DNA from: Fibrobacter sp.
GTDB taxonomy: Bacteria > Fibrobacterota > Fibrobacteria > Fibrobacterales > Fibrobacteraceae
NCBI GenBank assembly: GCA_016285835.1
Contig: JAEERM010000001.1
Coordinates: forward strand, 22,102-86,101
Direction of reading: 5' to 3'
DNA: 64,000 nucleotides
Made by a program: the position numbers and the translations under genes. Shown here piece by piece: positions 16,878 to 26,548 of the stretch; within the stretch, counting starts at the first letter, position 1, and every line of letters begins with the position of its first letter. The notes beneath the pieces are model-generated. The model had not been told where the DNA came from, searched no databases, and saw nothing but the letters and a program-made list of their open reading frames with translations.

Positions 16878-19800
16878 GTGTCTTTAAGAAAGGGACTTAT
16901 TGCTTTCGTACTTGCCGCTGTGACGGCAATGGCGGCAGATCAGGTTTTGCCGACTCCGTACGACCTGATTCGGCCTGTTTGGCCACTGACGTGGGATTCC
17001 ACAATATTCAATACAAATTTTACAGCAGGGCCCAAACGGAATTCTTTGCCGGATATCAATACGCCTGCTGCATATTCTCCTAACAACATAATTCCCGACT
17101 CTTTGAATCAGGCGTTCATTGATGCCATGTTGATTCAGATGTCGCCCATACGTGTAAACCAGGCCGGGTATCGTCCGCAAGACCCCCAAAAGTACGTACT
17201 GTATGTCGGGTCGGCAACAGATTTTGAAGTCGTCAACGAGAAGGGCGAAGTCGTTGGAAACGGGAGTTTTTCGGAAACGCTTTCGAATTCCGTGTCTTCT
17301 TCCCTGACAATAAGGGCGTCTAACAATGCCCAGACAACAGACGGTGGTGATACCCGTTATACGACAACAAGGAAGGGACCCTCAGGAGCCTTGAAAAGGG
17401 GTTCGCTTCCCCATGGACTGCCCGAGAACGAAAGGTTGCGTATAAAGGTCGGAGATGAATATTCGTCCACTTTTATCATTAGCGACAGGGTTTATTCCAT
17501 GCTTCGCGATGCCGTGCTCAAGTTCTATGGAATCAACCGCAGCGGTAATTCCGAATCCTGGTTCCATCCGCCTAGCCATGTAAAAGACGGATCCCTCGCA
17601 AACGTGGATATGACCGGTGGCTGGTACGACTGCGGAGACCATCTTAAAGAAGCCCAGACAATTTCTTACAGCCTTGCTCAACTTGCAGTTACGGCGGCCG
17701 CCTTCGAAGACCGCGATCAGGACAATTATGCGTTTAATCAAAGCGAAATCAACAATACCGACGATGTCCCGGACATTCTCAGGGAAGCGAAGTTCGGTGC
17801 CGAATACGTTATAAAGGCATACGATGCCGCCAAGGGTGTTGTTTCGGCTATGCCAGTTTCTGTTGGAAATATCGGAAAAGATCACGGATGGTGGGGCTCT
17901 CCAGAATTCCAGGACAATGCACTTCACGATAGAGGCGGTCCTACAAGCAGAATTTTGAGAAGCGATGACCATCCTGCAGAGGATAGCGGTCTAGAACTTG
18001 GAAGCACCGCCTCAGGAAACTTTGCCGCAGGCCTAGCAATTGTCTCCAAAATTTGGAATAGATACGATTCCACATTTGCCAAGAAAAGCTTGACAGTGGC
18101 AAAGGCCCTTTATGATTACGGCAAGGCCAAGAAATCGCTTACGAACACGGCGGCATATAGTGGCGGCTCCGAATATAACGACGAAATGGGATTTGCGGCA
18201 ATATGCCTTTTTTACGCTACCGCTGACAAAACGTATCTGAACGATGCCGTCGAAGAAAAGTCTCTGGCTGGTGGCCAGACCAAGAAAGATTTCGCAAGCG
18301 GCGACAAGAAAGGTGCGGGCATGTTCAATGGCGGATGGTTTGAGCACAAAAACCCTTCTTTCCTGAAGAACAATGCGGCTTCCGACTGGGCGAGCGTATT
18401 CACGAGCGGTCTTTACGCCTTTTACAAATTGATTTTGGAAACAAAGGAAAAGGCTAGCGCTTATGGTCTTTCTGACGAACAGAGAATGATTTATATCGAA
18501 GATGTCGCTTTTACCATGGCGGCAAACCTCGCAGGAGTCATGACTGGTGAAAAAAGAATTATCGACCTTCCTGCAGGACAGGCCAGTTGGGTCGGTTCTT
18601 CGGTGTCGTACGATCCTGTTTGGGGGATTACAAGGTCTGTCAATCCCGAGCAATGGTGGACCAAATACGAAGCGGCCAACATTTTTGAACTTTTGGCCTA
18701 TTACGACGTGACCAAGGACCTGGAAAATGTCACCATGCCACAAACAGGAACCATACAGAATTGGAAGTCCGATGAGATATTGAATTTAGCTGTATCCCAT
18801 ATGAACTATTTCCTTGGAATGAACCCCTGGGATGTATCCCTCGTTTATGGCGTCGGCGACAAGAACCATGCGCATCCGCATCACCGCGGTTCGAATCCTG
18901 AAGGCAAGAATGTCGCCGGTCTCGTATCTTCGTACAAGTACCGTCCTCCTGTTGGGGGCCTAGGCCCTGGTTTACCGCCATCGACGGAAAACGACCTTTC
19001 CGTTCATTTCAACAACTGGCAACTTACGGAAAACACTTGCATCGATGCCGTATCCAATCTCCTGCCGGCAACGGTCATTCTCGCAAAGTCCGAGAACCTG
19101 AACCGCGCACCCTCTATTATTGTGGAAAAGCGCCATGTAAGCATGGATTCGGCCATCTACGTCGTGAAGCTTGATATTGGCGGCAATGTGTACATATCGC
19201 TCGATACGACGGAATCAATCAAGAACCCGTCTGTCGTGGCTTCCGAAACAGGGAAAAAGCAACACGAGATTGTGCTACGGGACCTTCAGCCCGGTACGAC
19301 ATATTATTTCTATGTAACTGCAGCAAATTCGAGAAGCGGGAACACGACGAAAAAATGGGCCGTAGATAGCACGATGACTCCGTTCTCGTTTACGACACTC
19401 GGTATGGTCGAAGACGCGAATATCCAAAACGTGACTGTCTGCAACGTGACCGCGGACTCCGCAGAAATCATGTGGTACACCCCTAATGGGGAATACGAGT
19501 CGAAAGTCTATTGGGATACCATTCCGCATACGGATACAAAGGATTACGCATTTAATACTGGAACAGGGAATGCCGATATTTCGGGAGGCCCGACCATGTT
19601 CCACTATGTAAAGATTGGCGGCCTCAAGGAAAGAACTACCTATTATTACGCAGTAGAAAGTAACGGTGCCTATACCAATGTCAATGAGAATAATCAGCCG
19701 TTAAAATTCAAGACTCCCGTGATGCAGTATAATTTTGAAGTCAGAATGTCCCAGTACGTTTGGGACCCCATGCCTGGCCTCGAAATCAATGTCTACAATA

Positions 19801-22800
19801 ACGAAGTTCGTCCGTTTGACAGTTTGACGATTCGTCTCTACATGCGCGCCACGGACGAAATTTATTACGATGTCGGCATTAGGCGCGATATCTGCCAGGC
19901 GTACAACGAATCGGCCTTCAACGATACGTGTTCCCAGGAAACGCAGAGGGAACTGGATGGCCTGTTCCGTCAGACGTTCCCCAAGAAAATAGACGATACT
20001 TACGACCCGACCGATGGAACCTGGCAATGGTATTTCCCCATTCCGTTGGGCTCGACCATTATCAAGTCCACCAGCAGGCTCAGGATTGATGTCCTTTTTG
20101 ACAGAAGGAGCGAGTGGGAACCTCACCTCGACCTGATGAACGATACGCCCAAAAAGAAATTCTATTGCAAGGATCACGGAGATACTTGGGAATCGCAGGC
20201 GGGTGACAAGTTGGCGCAGAATCCGGGGGACTGGAGCTGGCAACCGCATTCCAAGGCGAACGGGGACTATGCGGACTACGAAGGGCTACCTTGTGAGAAA
20301 AAGGACTTCGGCGATGACGACCTTGCGCCAATAAACCCTTACGTGTCGGTTTACCGCAAGGATGAATTCGTGTGGGGTTATAGCCCGTCCAAGGCGGAAA
20401 TGGCGACCAAGCGCGCCGATTACAAGTTGGATGTCGCTTTTGACGCACCGTTCAACGTGTCCAATGGCAGCCATGTGGAGGTGAATCAAGTCAGCAAGAC
20501 CATGTACGTGAAGGGCAACGCCCATATTACCGAGGGTGGCTTCATTACCCAGATTTGGGCAAATGGTGAGCGCATTCCGCTGGAATACAGTGTCGTCGAC
20601 AACGAATCCTACATGAGCTACAACGATACCGTCGTCGCCCATTACAACCTCGCTACCGACTTATGGGATTTGAATATCCCGGTTAAGATGAAAGTCGGAA
20701 GCAACAAGGTTGACATCACGGTATTTGCCGGGCCCGATCCCGAATGTGACGAATGTAGGGAGAACGGGGGCTGCGCTTTTGAAAACCGCAACTATTATGT
20801 CGAATTCAATCGCCCAAACATGACCGACGGTGTCCTTGCGGTAAAAGACGAAAACGGAAACGTTGTCGGCAATAACGGCGTGGTGGACCCGAGTTCAAAT
20901 CAGAAATTCTACATCTACCTGACCGATAAGGACAAGGCGAAGACAAAGAGCCCAATTACGGTCAACGTCATTAACGGCAAGAAACAAGATACCTTGAAAG
21001 TCAAGATGGAATCGATCGGGGAGGGCCTGTTCCGCAGTGTCGAATTGATTACCGCTGTGTCCACGTCGAAGGAAAAACGCGGGGCGAACGAGATTTCGTT
21101 CTTCCCTGGCGATACCATCTACGTCGAGTACCAAGACCCTGAAGACGAAGAAGATTATAGCAGGATAACCGCCTTCTACGCCGAATCCAACTACCCGATG
21201 CCGAAGCAGGTGGTTGCGCAGGATAGCGATTGTGACAACGTGGCTGACAAACTGACGGTTGTGTTCAGCAACATTTTGGACGAGAACTATTCTTTCGACA
21301 GTATCCGCGTCTTCTTGGAAGGAATGAACGATACCGTGACACTCTCCGTGCCGCAGCCGGTTTTGGGGCTCGACAAAGTCTCTATTCCACTTGACGGAAT
21401 CGGTGTGCCTGCCACGGCGGCGCCGAGCGGGACTGCGTCCGTATTTATCACGACCAGGGGTGAAACAGCTCGAGAGAATGTCAAGATTGTCGACGGCATT
21501 GCACCACAACTTTTGAGCGTGACCATTCTCGAAAATCTTGCTCCTCGCACTCCCGAAGACACGCTGATGATTGCCTTTACCGAACCCGTGCTGCTTGCTT
21601 CTCCGGGATCATGGCCACTTACTATCGAGGGCGTTTCCGGTGACCGCATTTCGGTTTTGGGCCAGGCGACTCCTAGCAACGGTGGCAAGAACTGGTTGTT
21701 TGTGGTGACTGGGAACGATGGCGGTAGCTACATTCCCGTGGGAGGCATCGCAAGTATCAAGAGCGGCATGAACATCACGGATGAATCCTTCAACGAGCTC
21801 AATCCGGCATCGCCCTGCGCCCAGGGTGTAAAAATTGCGGAGACCCCGAAGCCTGTTCCCATCACGCTTGCAGAAATGCGCGATAACGAAGGCGACGGGT
21901 ATGTCGATGAACTTTATCTGAAGTTCGAGAGAAAGCTTCGTCCCCAGGATATGCTCGATAGTTTTGTCGTGGAGTGGGGCATGAAGAACATCGTGAAGAG
22001 TTTTTTCCCGGCTGATTGGAAACACACGGTATCTGTTGCTGATAACCCCTCCTTGGCGAACGATTCGATATCCATCATCACGATTTCGTTCACGACTTCG
22101 AACGGCTTCCCGTATGGTACGACCAGTGGCTCGTATGACGGATACGGGCATGTGACTCCGCGGCTTGGGCCCGAAGGCGGATTCTTCGACAAGTTCTACT
22201 ACGTGGTTGACAAGTGCCCGCCCATTATAATGAGAGCGTCTAAGAAATCTTTGCGAGGCATCGAAATGCTTGAGGCTACGATGTCCGAACCGCTTACGAC
22301 CATTGATAACCCTGCTCTTGAATATGTCGAGAGGATGCGCGGCTCGCAGGATGGCGTCTACCTGAAACCTGAATTTGTACGGACGAATAACGAAGTGAAT
22401 GTGACTTACAGCTACTCGGAAGATGCCGAGGGCGCGGTTCGTGTGAGCGACTTTATCAGGCTTGTCCCGCTCGCCTCTCTTTCTCGTTACAAGGACAATG
22501 CCGGCAACTTCCCTACAGGGCAGAATCCCTGGGTGCTTGTAGACGGAGCCTTCGAGAAGACGAACTTCCGCGTGACGCTTGCGAATAAAGTGACAAAATT
22601 CCCGAACGAGGAACCGTACATGGGGACGCCTGTTTCGGATGACGAAGTGTTCCGTGCGACCATAATCAATATGGATGGGACGGAATCACTCATGAGTCTC
22701 GACGGCGGTAAACTCTCCGCAACGGGAATCGTTCTTAATACAGGAGTCTACAAGCATGCCGGACCGCAATTTATTGTGGAAATAACAATGCCTTCGGCGC

Positions 22801-23186
22801 TACAGACGGACGACCAAGGCAATCCGCTTTTTGATTTTGAAATCAAGTTCACGATGAACGTTTTCGACAACATTGGACAGTTCATTGCCAAACAGGATGT
22901 GCGCATAGATATGAAGGATATCGGTTACGATAAAATTTCGAATGATGGTGTGCTGCGTGTGAATATGGAATGGATGGCTCACAACGGAGCTCCCAAGAGT
23001 AATCGCGGACGAGCGATTGGCACGGGCGCATACATAGCGAAGTTCGACTTTGAATCAAAGGCCACTTATGTTTCGGCTGTCGAGACCGCCAAGGATAACG
23101 GATCTGCGTATAAACAAGGCGATGTTATCAAGACTACGGATGATGCAATAAAGACCTTCGGTTTCAAGCGTTCGAGGCGAAAGTAA
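16878..23186 (+). CDS. Giant multidomain GH9 cellulase
   Basis: A secreted inverting endo-/processive beta-glucanase. It starts at GTG with GGAG 9 nt upstream and a signal peptide (residues 1-20). An N-terminal CelD-type Ig domain (about 90-210, IRVNQAGYRP) precedes the GH9 catalytic domain (about 215-735). The latter has GGWYDCGDH with D251/D254 as nucleophile-water bases, the YFLGMNPWDVSLVYGVG and HPHHRG active-site block, and the general acid E718 in ENTCIDA. Two FN3 domains (about 741-840 and 843-941) and a beta-sandwich that may be CBM3-like (about 949-1130, DWSWQPH) follow. The rest is Ig-like domains with D-x-D-G-x-x-D motifs and a FlgD-Ig-like C-terminal module ending in RSRRK. At 2102 residues it is far longer than typical GH9 enzymes. 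Confidence 0.95.
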   Translation: MSLRKGLIAFVLAAVTAMAADQVLPTPYDLIRPVWPLTWDSTIFNTNFTAGPKRNSLPDINTPAAYSPNNIIPDSLNQAFIDAMLIQMSPIRVNQAGYRPQDPQKYVLYVGSATDFEVVNEKGEVVGNGSFSETLSNSVSSSLTIRASNNAQTTDGGDTRYTTTRKGPSGALKRGSLPHGLPENERLRIKVGDEYSSTFIISDRVYSMLRDAVLKFYGINRSGNSESWFHPPSHVKDGSLANVDMTGGWYDCGDHLKEAQTISYSLAQLAVTAAAFEDRDQDNYAFNQSEINNTDDVPDILREAKFGAEYVIKAYDAAKGVVSAMPVSVGNIGKDHGWWGSPEFQDNALHDRGGPTSRILRSDDHPAEDSGLELGSTASGNFAAGLAIVSKIWNRYDSTFAKKSLTVAKALYDYGKAKKSLTNTAAYSGGSEYNDEMGFAAICLFYATADKTYLNDAVEEKSLAGGQTKKDFASGDKKGAGMFNGGWFEHKNPSFLKNNAASDWASVFTSGLYAFYKLILETKEKASAYGLSDEQRMIYIEDVAFTMAANLAGVMTGEKRIIDLPAGQASWVGSSVSYDPVWGITRSVNPEQWWTKYEAANIFELLAYYDVTKDLENVTMPQTGTIQNWKSDEILNLAVSHMNYFLGMNPWDVSLVYGVGDKNHAHPHHRGSNPEGKNVAGLVSSYKYRPPVGGLGPGLPPSTENDLSVHFNNWQLTENTCIDAVSNLLPATVILAKSENLNRAPSIIVEKRHVSMDSAIYVVKLDIGGNVYISLDTTESIKNPSVVASETGKKQHEIVLRDLQPGTTYYFYVTAANSRSGNTTKKWAVDSTMTPFSFTTLGMVEDANIQNVTVCNVTADSAEIMWYTPNGEYESKVYWDTIPHTDTKDYAFNTGTGNADISGGPTMFHYVKIGGLKERTTYYYAVESNGAYTNVNENNQPLKFKTPVMQYNFEVRMSQYVWDPMPGLEINVYNNEVRPFDSLTIRLYMRATDEIYYDVGIRRDICQAYNESAFNDTCSQETQRELDGLFRQTFPKKIDDTYDPTDGTWQWYFPIPLGSTIIKSTSRLRIDVLFDRRSEWEPHLDLMNDTPKKKFYCKDHGDTWESQAGDKLAQNPGDWSWQPHSKANGDYADYEGLPCEKKDFGDDDLAPINPYVSVYRKDEFVWGYSPSKAEMATKRADYKLDVAFDAPFNVSNGSHVEVNQVSKTMYVKGNAHITEGGFITQIWANGERIPLEYSVVDNESYMSYNDTVVAHYNLATDLWDLNIPVKMKVGSNKVDITVFAGPDPECDECRENGGCAFENRNYYVEFNRPNMTDGVLAVKDENGNVVGNNGVVDPSSNQKFYIYLTDKDKAKTKSPITVNVINGKKQDTLKVKMESIGEGLFRSVELITAVSTSKEKRGANEISFFPGDTIYVEYQDPEDEEDYSRITAFYAESNYPMPKQVVAQDSDCDNVADKLTVVFSNILDENYSFDSIRVFLEGMNDTVTLSVPQPVLGLDKVSIPLDGIGVPATAAPSGTASVFITTRGETARENVKIVDGIAPQLLSVTILENLAPRTPEDTLMIAFTEPVLLASPGSWPLTIEGVSGDRISVLGQATPSNGGKNWLFVVTGNDGGSYIPVGGIASIKSGMNITDESFNELNPASPCAQGVKIAETPKPVPITLAEMRDNEGDGYVDELYLKFERKLRPQDMLDSFVVEWGMKNIVKSFFPADWKHTVSVADNPSLANDSISIITISFTTSNGFPYGTTSGSYDGYGHVTPRLGPEGGFFDKFYYVVDKCPPIIMRASKKSLRGIEMLEATMSEPLTTIDNPALEYVERMRGSQDGVYLKPEFVRTNNEVNVTYSYSEDAEGAVRVSDFIRLVPLASLSRYKDNAGNFPTGQNPWVLVDGAFEKTNFRVTLANKVTKFPNEEPYMGTPVSDDEVFRATIINMDGTESLMSLDGGKLSATGIVLNTGVYKHAGPQFIVEITMPSALQTDDQGNPLFDFEIKFTMNVFDNIGQFIAKQDVRIDMKDIGYDKISNDGVLRVNMEWMAHNGAPKSNRGRAIGTGAYIAKFDFESKATYVSAVETAKDNGSAYKQGDVIKTTDDAIKTFGFKRSRRK

Positions 23187-23222
23187 AGAGCTCCTCGAGC
23201 CACATGCCTTGAGCTAGGCTCC

Positions 23223-23903
23223 TCACCTAAACCTTCGCCCGCCTTGGTACTTGTGGCTCCAGTATTTGTCGCTCATCGGGGAAATGATGACTCCCTTGCT
23301 GGAACTGGCATGGATGAATCGTTCCCCTTTCAAGTAAATTCCTACGTGGTCAATTTTCCAGAAGCTGCCGAAGAACACGAGGTCACCTTCGCGCAAACTT
23401 CCGCGACTGACTTTTGAACCTCGGCTGTCTTTGTACATTCCGGACGAACTGTGGTCAAGCGCTATGTTGTAATAACCTTTGTACACTTGCATCACGAATC
23501 CGGAGCAGTCAGTCTTTGTCTTGGTCGCCTGCCCGTACACATACTTGGCACCCATCCATTTTCGCGCATAATTTTCGAGGCTGCCGCGGGGCTCCGGCCT
23601 CTGTGCCGATCTTGCCGCTTCTTTCCGCGTCGCGGCTTGGCGCACCCGATTTACGGAGTTTTCGCGCTTGCCAGAATCTGCGCTCGATACGTTTTGGTCT
23701 TGTGCGTTTTCTGTTGAGGCTCCATTGGCAGGGGAGACTTGTTCCTGGGATTCTTCCTCTGCTGCGGTTTTGGTCGTAGGGATGGGCTTGTATCCACCAA
23801 TCTTCCTGTCGTAACCTGTGCGTACCGGCACGCCACAACCGACATTCCACAGGCATAGGCCTGCGAGAACAAGGAAGATGACAGATTTGGAAAAAGGCAC
23901 CAT
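23223..23903 (-). CDS. NlpC/P60 peptidoglycan hydrolase
   Basis: A predicted cysteine peptidase cleaving peptidoglycan stem peptides. The 226-residue protein has a hydrophobic signal with a Cys at 23 (WNVGC, an imperfect lipobox), a low-complexity Gln/Ser/Glu linker (about 40-105) and a C-terminal NlpC/P60 domain. Catalytic residues are C133 (TDCSGFV), H186 (IDHVGIY) and H198 (RFIHASS). The ATG at 23903 is preferred; a TTG one codon upstream is possible. There is no Shine-Dalgarno site, and TACATTTC lies 6 nt before the ATG. It converges with the GH9 gene. Confidence 0.9.
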   Translation of the reverse strand: MVPFSKSVIFLVLAGLCLWNVGCGVPVRTGYDRKIGGYKPIPTTKTAAEEESQEQVSPANGASTENAQDQNVSSADSGKRENSVNRVRQAATRKEAARSAQRPEPRGSLENYARKWMGAKYVYGQATKTKTDCSGFVMQVYKGYYNIALDHSSSGMYKDSRGSKVSRGSLREGDLVFFGSFWKIDHVGIYLKGERFIHASSSKGVIISPMSDKYWSHKYQGGRRFR

Positions 23904-23909
23904 CAACTG

Positions 23910-23917
23910 GAAATGTA
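23910..23917 (-). promoter_or_regulatory. TACATTTC element 6 nt before the NlpC/P60 gene
   Basis: On the minus strand TACATTTC precedes the ATG by 6 nt with no ribosome binding site, so it may be a -7 element of a leaderless mRNA. Confidence 0.35.
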
Positions 23918-23938
23918 ACTAAAGTACGGGAACGAGTT

Positions 23939-24337
23939 TTATTCTGCGTTTTGGGATGTCATCAGTTGGCACTCAGCCATGATTTGGTCGTAGAATTCAT
24001 CACGGTTCAAGTTGGTGAGAATTTCGTCTCTATCTTCGTTATGGTAGGAATTCGTGTGAATTTCGTGCCTGACGGTGGTTTCGTCGGTCCAGACATAAAC
24101 GTCAACAAATCCCCAGTGTTCGTCTGAAAGGTATTTCCATGTATTGTCTGTCTTGACAAAATTGCAGCCCGGCTCCACGCCGGTTTTGTTCTTGTTCCCG
24201 TTGTTCCCGCCATTATTATCGTCATTGTCCGGATTGGTGAGATCGAAGGAGGGCGTGTTGGTACTTGAACTGTCGTTATCGCAGGCCATCAGGCAAAATG
24301 AAATTGCAAACGCCATTGTCCAAAAAATTTTTTTCAT
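23939..24337 (-). CDS. Small lipoprotein, unknown function
   Basis: A 132-residue protein with a clear lipoprotein signal (AFAISFCLMAC, acylated Cys at 19). A Ser/Asn/Asp/Gly-rich linker (about 20-55) precedes a C-terminal domain of about 75 residues with aromatic and acidic residues (WGFVDVYVWTDETT). AAGGAG lies ahead of the ATG. No family was recognised. The Asn/Asp/Gly linker is typical of surface lipoproteins, but no role can be given. Confidence 0.75.
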   Translation of the reverse strand: MKKIFWTMAFAISFCLMACDNDSSSTNTPSFDLTNPDNDDNNGGNNGNKNKTGVEPGCNFVKTDNTWKYLSDEHWGFVDVYVWTDETTVRHEIHTNSYHNEDRDEILTNLNRDEFYDQIMAECQLMTSQNAE

Positions 24338-24385
24338 GGGAACTCCTTTTTCATAAAATTTAATAAAACGTCAGGCTTGTTTGGC

Positions 24386-24393
24386 TATATTTG
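24386..24393 (+). promoter_or_regulatory. TATATTTG element 5 nt before the phosphatase ATG
   Basis: TATATTTG matches TAnnTTTG exactly. Only CCCCC separates it from the ATG at 24399, so transcription would begin at or next to the start codon. Confidence 0.5.
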
Positions 24394-24398
24394 CCCCC

Positions 24399-24878
24399 AT
24401 GGAAAAAGTGAAAATCCTGTTCGTGTGTCATGGCAACATTTGTCGCAGCCCCATGGCGGAATTCGTCATGAAACATAAGCTTGCCTCTGCTGGAATTGAA
24501 GGCTTTGAGGTGGCGAGCGCTGCGACGAGTACAGAGGAAATCGGGAATCCCGTGTACCCGCCGGCAAGGCGCATGCTGAATTCGCACGGCATTGACTGTA
24601 GTGGAAAACATGCCCGCCAGATGACTGCGCAGGATTACGAATACTATAACTACATCGTGCTCATGGACAGGAACAACCTGCGAAACCTGCGCTGGATTCT
24701 GCCTCGCGATATTTACGAAAAGGAATCGACTAAGCCCCGAAAGGTGTCGTTGCTCATGGATTGGGCCGGAAAATCGCGCGACGTTGCCGACCCTTGGTAT
24801 ACTGGAGATTTCCAGACGACCTGGGACGATGTGAACGAAGGCTGCGATGCGATGATAGATAAATTAACAAGTCGCTGA
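24399..24878 (+). CDS. Low-molecular-weight protein tyrosine phosphatase
   Basis: A cytoplasmic phosphatase of 159 residues. The P-loop is C10-HGNIC-R16-S (VCHGNICRSPMAE, C-x5-R) and the general acid Asp is in VADPWYTGDF. Such enzymes often counteract tyrosine kinases in capsule export, but no kinase or polysaccharide genes are nearby. The ATG at 24399 gives the family N-terminus; a TTG six codons upstream lies within the presumed promoter. No Shine-Dalgarno site is seen. Confidence 0.93.
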   Translation: MEKVKILFVCHGNICRSPMAEFVMKHKLASAGIEGFEVASAATSTEEIGNPVYPPARRMLNSHGIDCSGKHARQMTAQDYEYYNYIVLMDRNNLRNLRWILPRDIYEKESTKPRKVSLLMDWAGKSRDVADPWYTGDFQTTWDDVNEGCDAMIDKLTSR

Positions 24879-24881
24879 TTA

Positions 24882-25334
24882 TTATTTTTGATAGATAGTA
24901 ATGGATTCAAATATATCGCCTGCGGTCATGGTGATAATTGCCTTTCTCGGGAAAACTTCTTTGCCACAGTCTTCGGATAGGCATTCCACGGCTGCGTCCA
25001 CTTTAATGGCAATTTTGTTTGGCGAATCCTTTAGGACTTCGGCGCTCCACCAGCTTCCATTGATGAGTTTGTTGTCAATAATTTCTGCTTCAGAGGAACT
25101 GGGAAGAATGCGGTTGCCATCGGAACACTCGCCGTTGCATGCGGAAGCGAACCACCATGAACTGTAATTCTTGACAGAAATAGTGTCGGAGCCGCCCGTG
25201 TGTTCGAAGTGAACTTCTTTTTTACTTAGTTTCATTTCTTCCCATTTCCCATCGGCCTCGGTGCTGGAGAGGTCGAGGGAACATGCCGTGAATAACAGGG
25301 AGAGGGATAAGAGGCCGAGATGGATTTTTTTCAT
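24882..25334 (-). CDS. Lipoprotein, unknown function
   Basis: The start is the ATG at 25334, which has GGAGG upstream and a good lipoprotein signal (LSLSLLFTAC, acylated Cys near residue 18). The frame is open 48 codons further upstream but without signal-peptide features. The 150-residue protein has a beta-rich C-terminal domain reminiscent of BACON-like folds (KKEVHFEHTGGSDTISVKNYSSWWF ... AIITMTAGDIFESITIYQK, shown in parts) and two Cys pairs. The BACON likeness is an inference. It converges with the phosphatase gene, 3 bp apart. The 176 bp upstream of it hold no gene. Confidence 0.75.
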   Translation of the reverse strand: MKKIHLGLLSLSLLFTACSLDLSSTEADGKWEEMKLSKKEVHFEHTGGSDTISVKNYSSWWFASACNGECSDGNRILPSSSEAEIIDNKLINGSWWSAEVLKDSPNKIAIKVDAAVECLSEDCGKEVFPRKAIITMTAGDIFESITIYQK

Positions 25335-25510
25335 TTTTACAATCCTCCGATGAACTGTTAGGATTATCTTTTGCATTATGCAATATATCTTGTTTGGGTG
25401 CAAAAACAAATACCGCTTAATCCCTTTTTTTAGGGAAAAGTGCATTCTTTTGTTTGAAATTAAAAAAGGGCGTTTCATATAGGCCTTTTGCGGGTCTATA
25501 GAACGTGTTG

Positions 25511-26482
25511 CTATATCAGAAAACCGTGCGGCTCGAATCCGAGCCCCTTCACGAGTTCGAAATCCTTGCAGCTGTTGACGCCTGCGGTGGTGAGCATGTC
25601 GTCGGTAATGGCCGCGTTGGCTCCGCTCTTGAATGCACGCTTACCGTCGTCACCCAACACGCCGCGTCCGCCCGCGAGTCGGATGAACGCCTTCGGATTG
25701 ATGAATCTATAAATTGCCACGATGCGGCAGAACTCGTCGTTCGTGAGCTTGGGCAAGTTTTCGTACGGTGTGCCGGGAATCGCGTTCAGCACGTTGACCG
25801 GGGTGGACTTGACGCCGAGCTTGCGGAGGTCCAGGCACATGTCGATGCGGTCTTCCATGGTCTCGCCGAGGCCCATGATGCCTCCGCTGCAAATTTCGAG
25901 ACCTGCGGCCAGCGCGTTTTGCAAGGCTCCAATCTTGTCGTCGTAGGTGTGCGTGGTGCACACGTCGGGGAAGTGCCTGCGATAAGTTTCCAGGTTGTTG
26001 TGGAAGCGGGTGAGGCCGGCTTCTTTCAGCTTGTCGAACTGTTCCCTGTTCAAAAGCCCTGCCGAAAGGCATACGGAAAGTTTCGTTTCTTTCTTGAGGC
26101 GGCGTATGGCTTCGCCAATCTGTTCTACATCGCGGTTCGAGAGCGTGCGGCCCGAGGTGACGATGGAGTAACGCGGGATGCCTGCGGCTTCTTTCTTCTT
26201 CGCGTCTTCGACGATTTCGTCGGCGCTGAGAAGCTTGTATTCGGGCGCGCCGGTGTGGTAGTAGCTGCTCTGGGCACAGTACTTGCAGTTTTCGGAGCAG
26301 CGACCGCTGCGGGCGTTCACGATGGAGCAGAAGTCAAAATTGTTGCCGTGGAACTTTTCGCGGATTTCGTTTGCTGCGGTGCAGAGTTCGCCGAGGTCTT
26401 CTCTTAAAAGCTGGATTGCCTCTTCGCGGTTGATTTCGTAACCGCCTAAAATTTTTTCTTTAAGATCTTGAACGAAGGACAT
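25511..26482 (-). CDS. bioB: Biotin synthase
   Basis: A radical SAM enzyme that inserts sulfur into dethiobiotin. The 323-residue protein starts at MSFVQDLKEK. The SAM-cluster cysteines are C62, C66 and C69 in GRCSENCKYCAQ. Further family blocks are YHTGAPEYKLL, YSIVTSGRTL, SAGLLNREQF, YHNLETYRRHFP-like (RFHNNLETYRRHFP), CSGGIMGLGETMEDRIDM and the C-terminal ANAAITDDMLTTAG. Length is normal. Other bio genes are not in the window. GGGAAAG precedes the ATG. An argF terminator hairpin lies just upstream. Confidence 0.96.
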   Translation of the reverse strand: MSFVQDLKEKILGGYEINREEAIQLLREDLGELCTAANEIREKFHGNNFDFCSIVNARSGRCSENCKYCAQSSYYHTGAPEYKLLSADEIVEDAKKKEAAGIPRYSIVTSGRTLSNRDVEQIGEAIRRLKKETKLSVCLSAGLLNREQFDKLKEAGLTRFHNNLETYRRHFPDVCTTHTYDDKIGALQNALAAGLEICSGGIMGLGETMEDRIDMCLDLRKLGVKSTPVNVLNAIPGTPYENLPKLTNDEFCRIVAIYRFINPKAFIRLAGGRGVLGDDGKRAFKSGANAAITDDMLTTAGVNSCKDFELVKGLGFEPHGFLI

Positions 26483-26494
26483 TTTTCTTTCCCT

Positions 26495-26525
26495 AAAAAA
26501 GGAGATGCCCGCACAGGGCGGGCAT
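26495..26525 (-). terminator. Terminator of argF
   Basis: On the minus strand, a perfect 8-bp stem ATGCCCGC / GCGGGCAT with a 5-nt loop is followed by CTCC and six T. It lies 23 bp past the argF stop and immediately upstream of bioB. The flanks (GAGATGCCCGC ... GCGGGCATGACA) also resemble dispersed palindromic repeats. Confidence 0.7.
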
Positions 26526-26548
26526 GACAAGTTTAATTTTTCCCGCTA

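Noticed and set aside
26501..26528. Palindrome before bioB considered as a BirA operator
   Set aside because: It lacks the TTGTAAACC-type half-sites and fits a terminator for argF, with a T-run on the minus strand.
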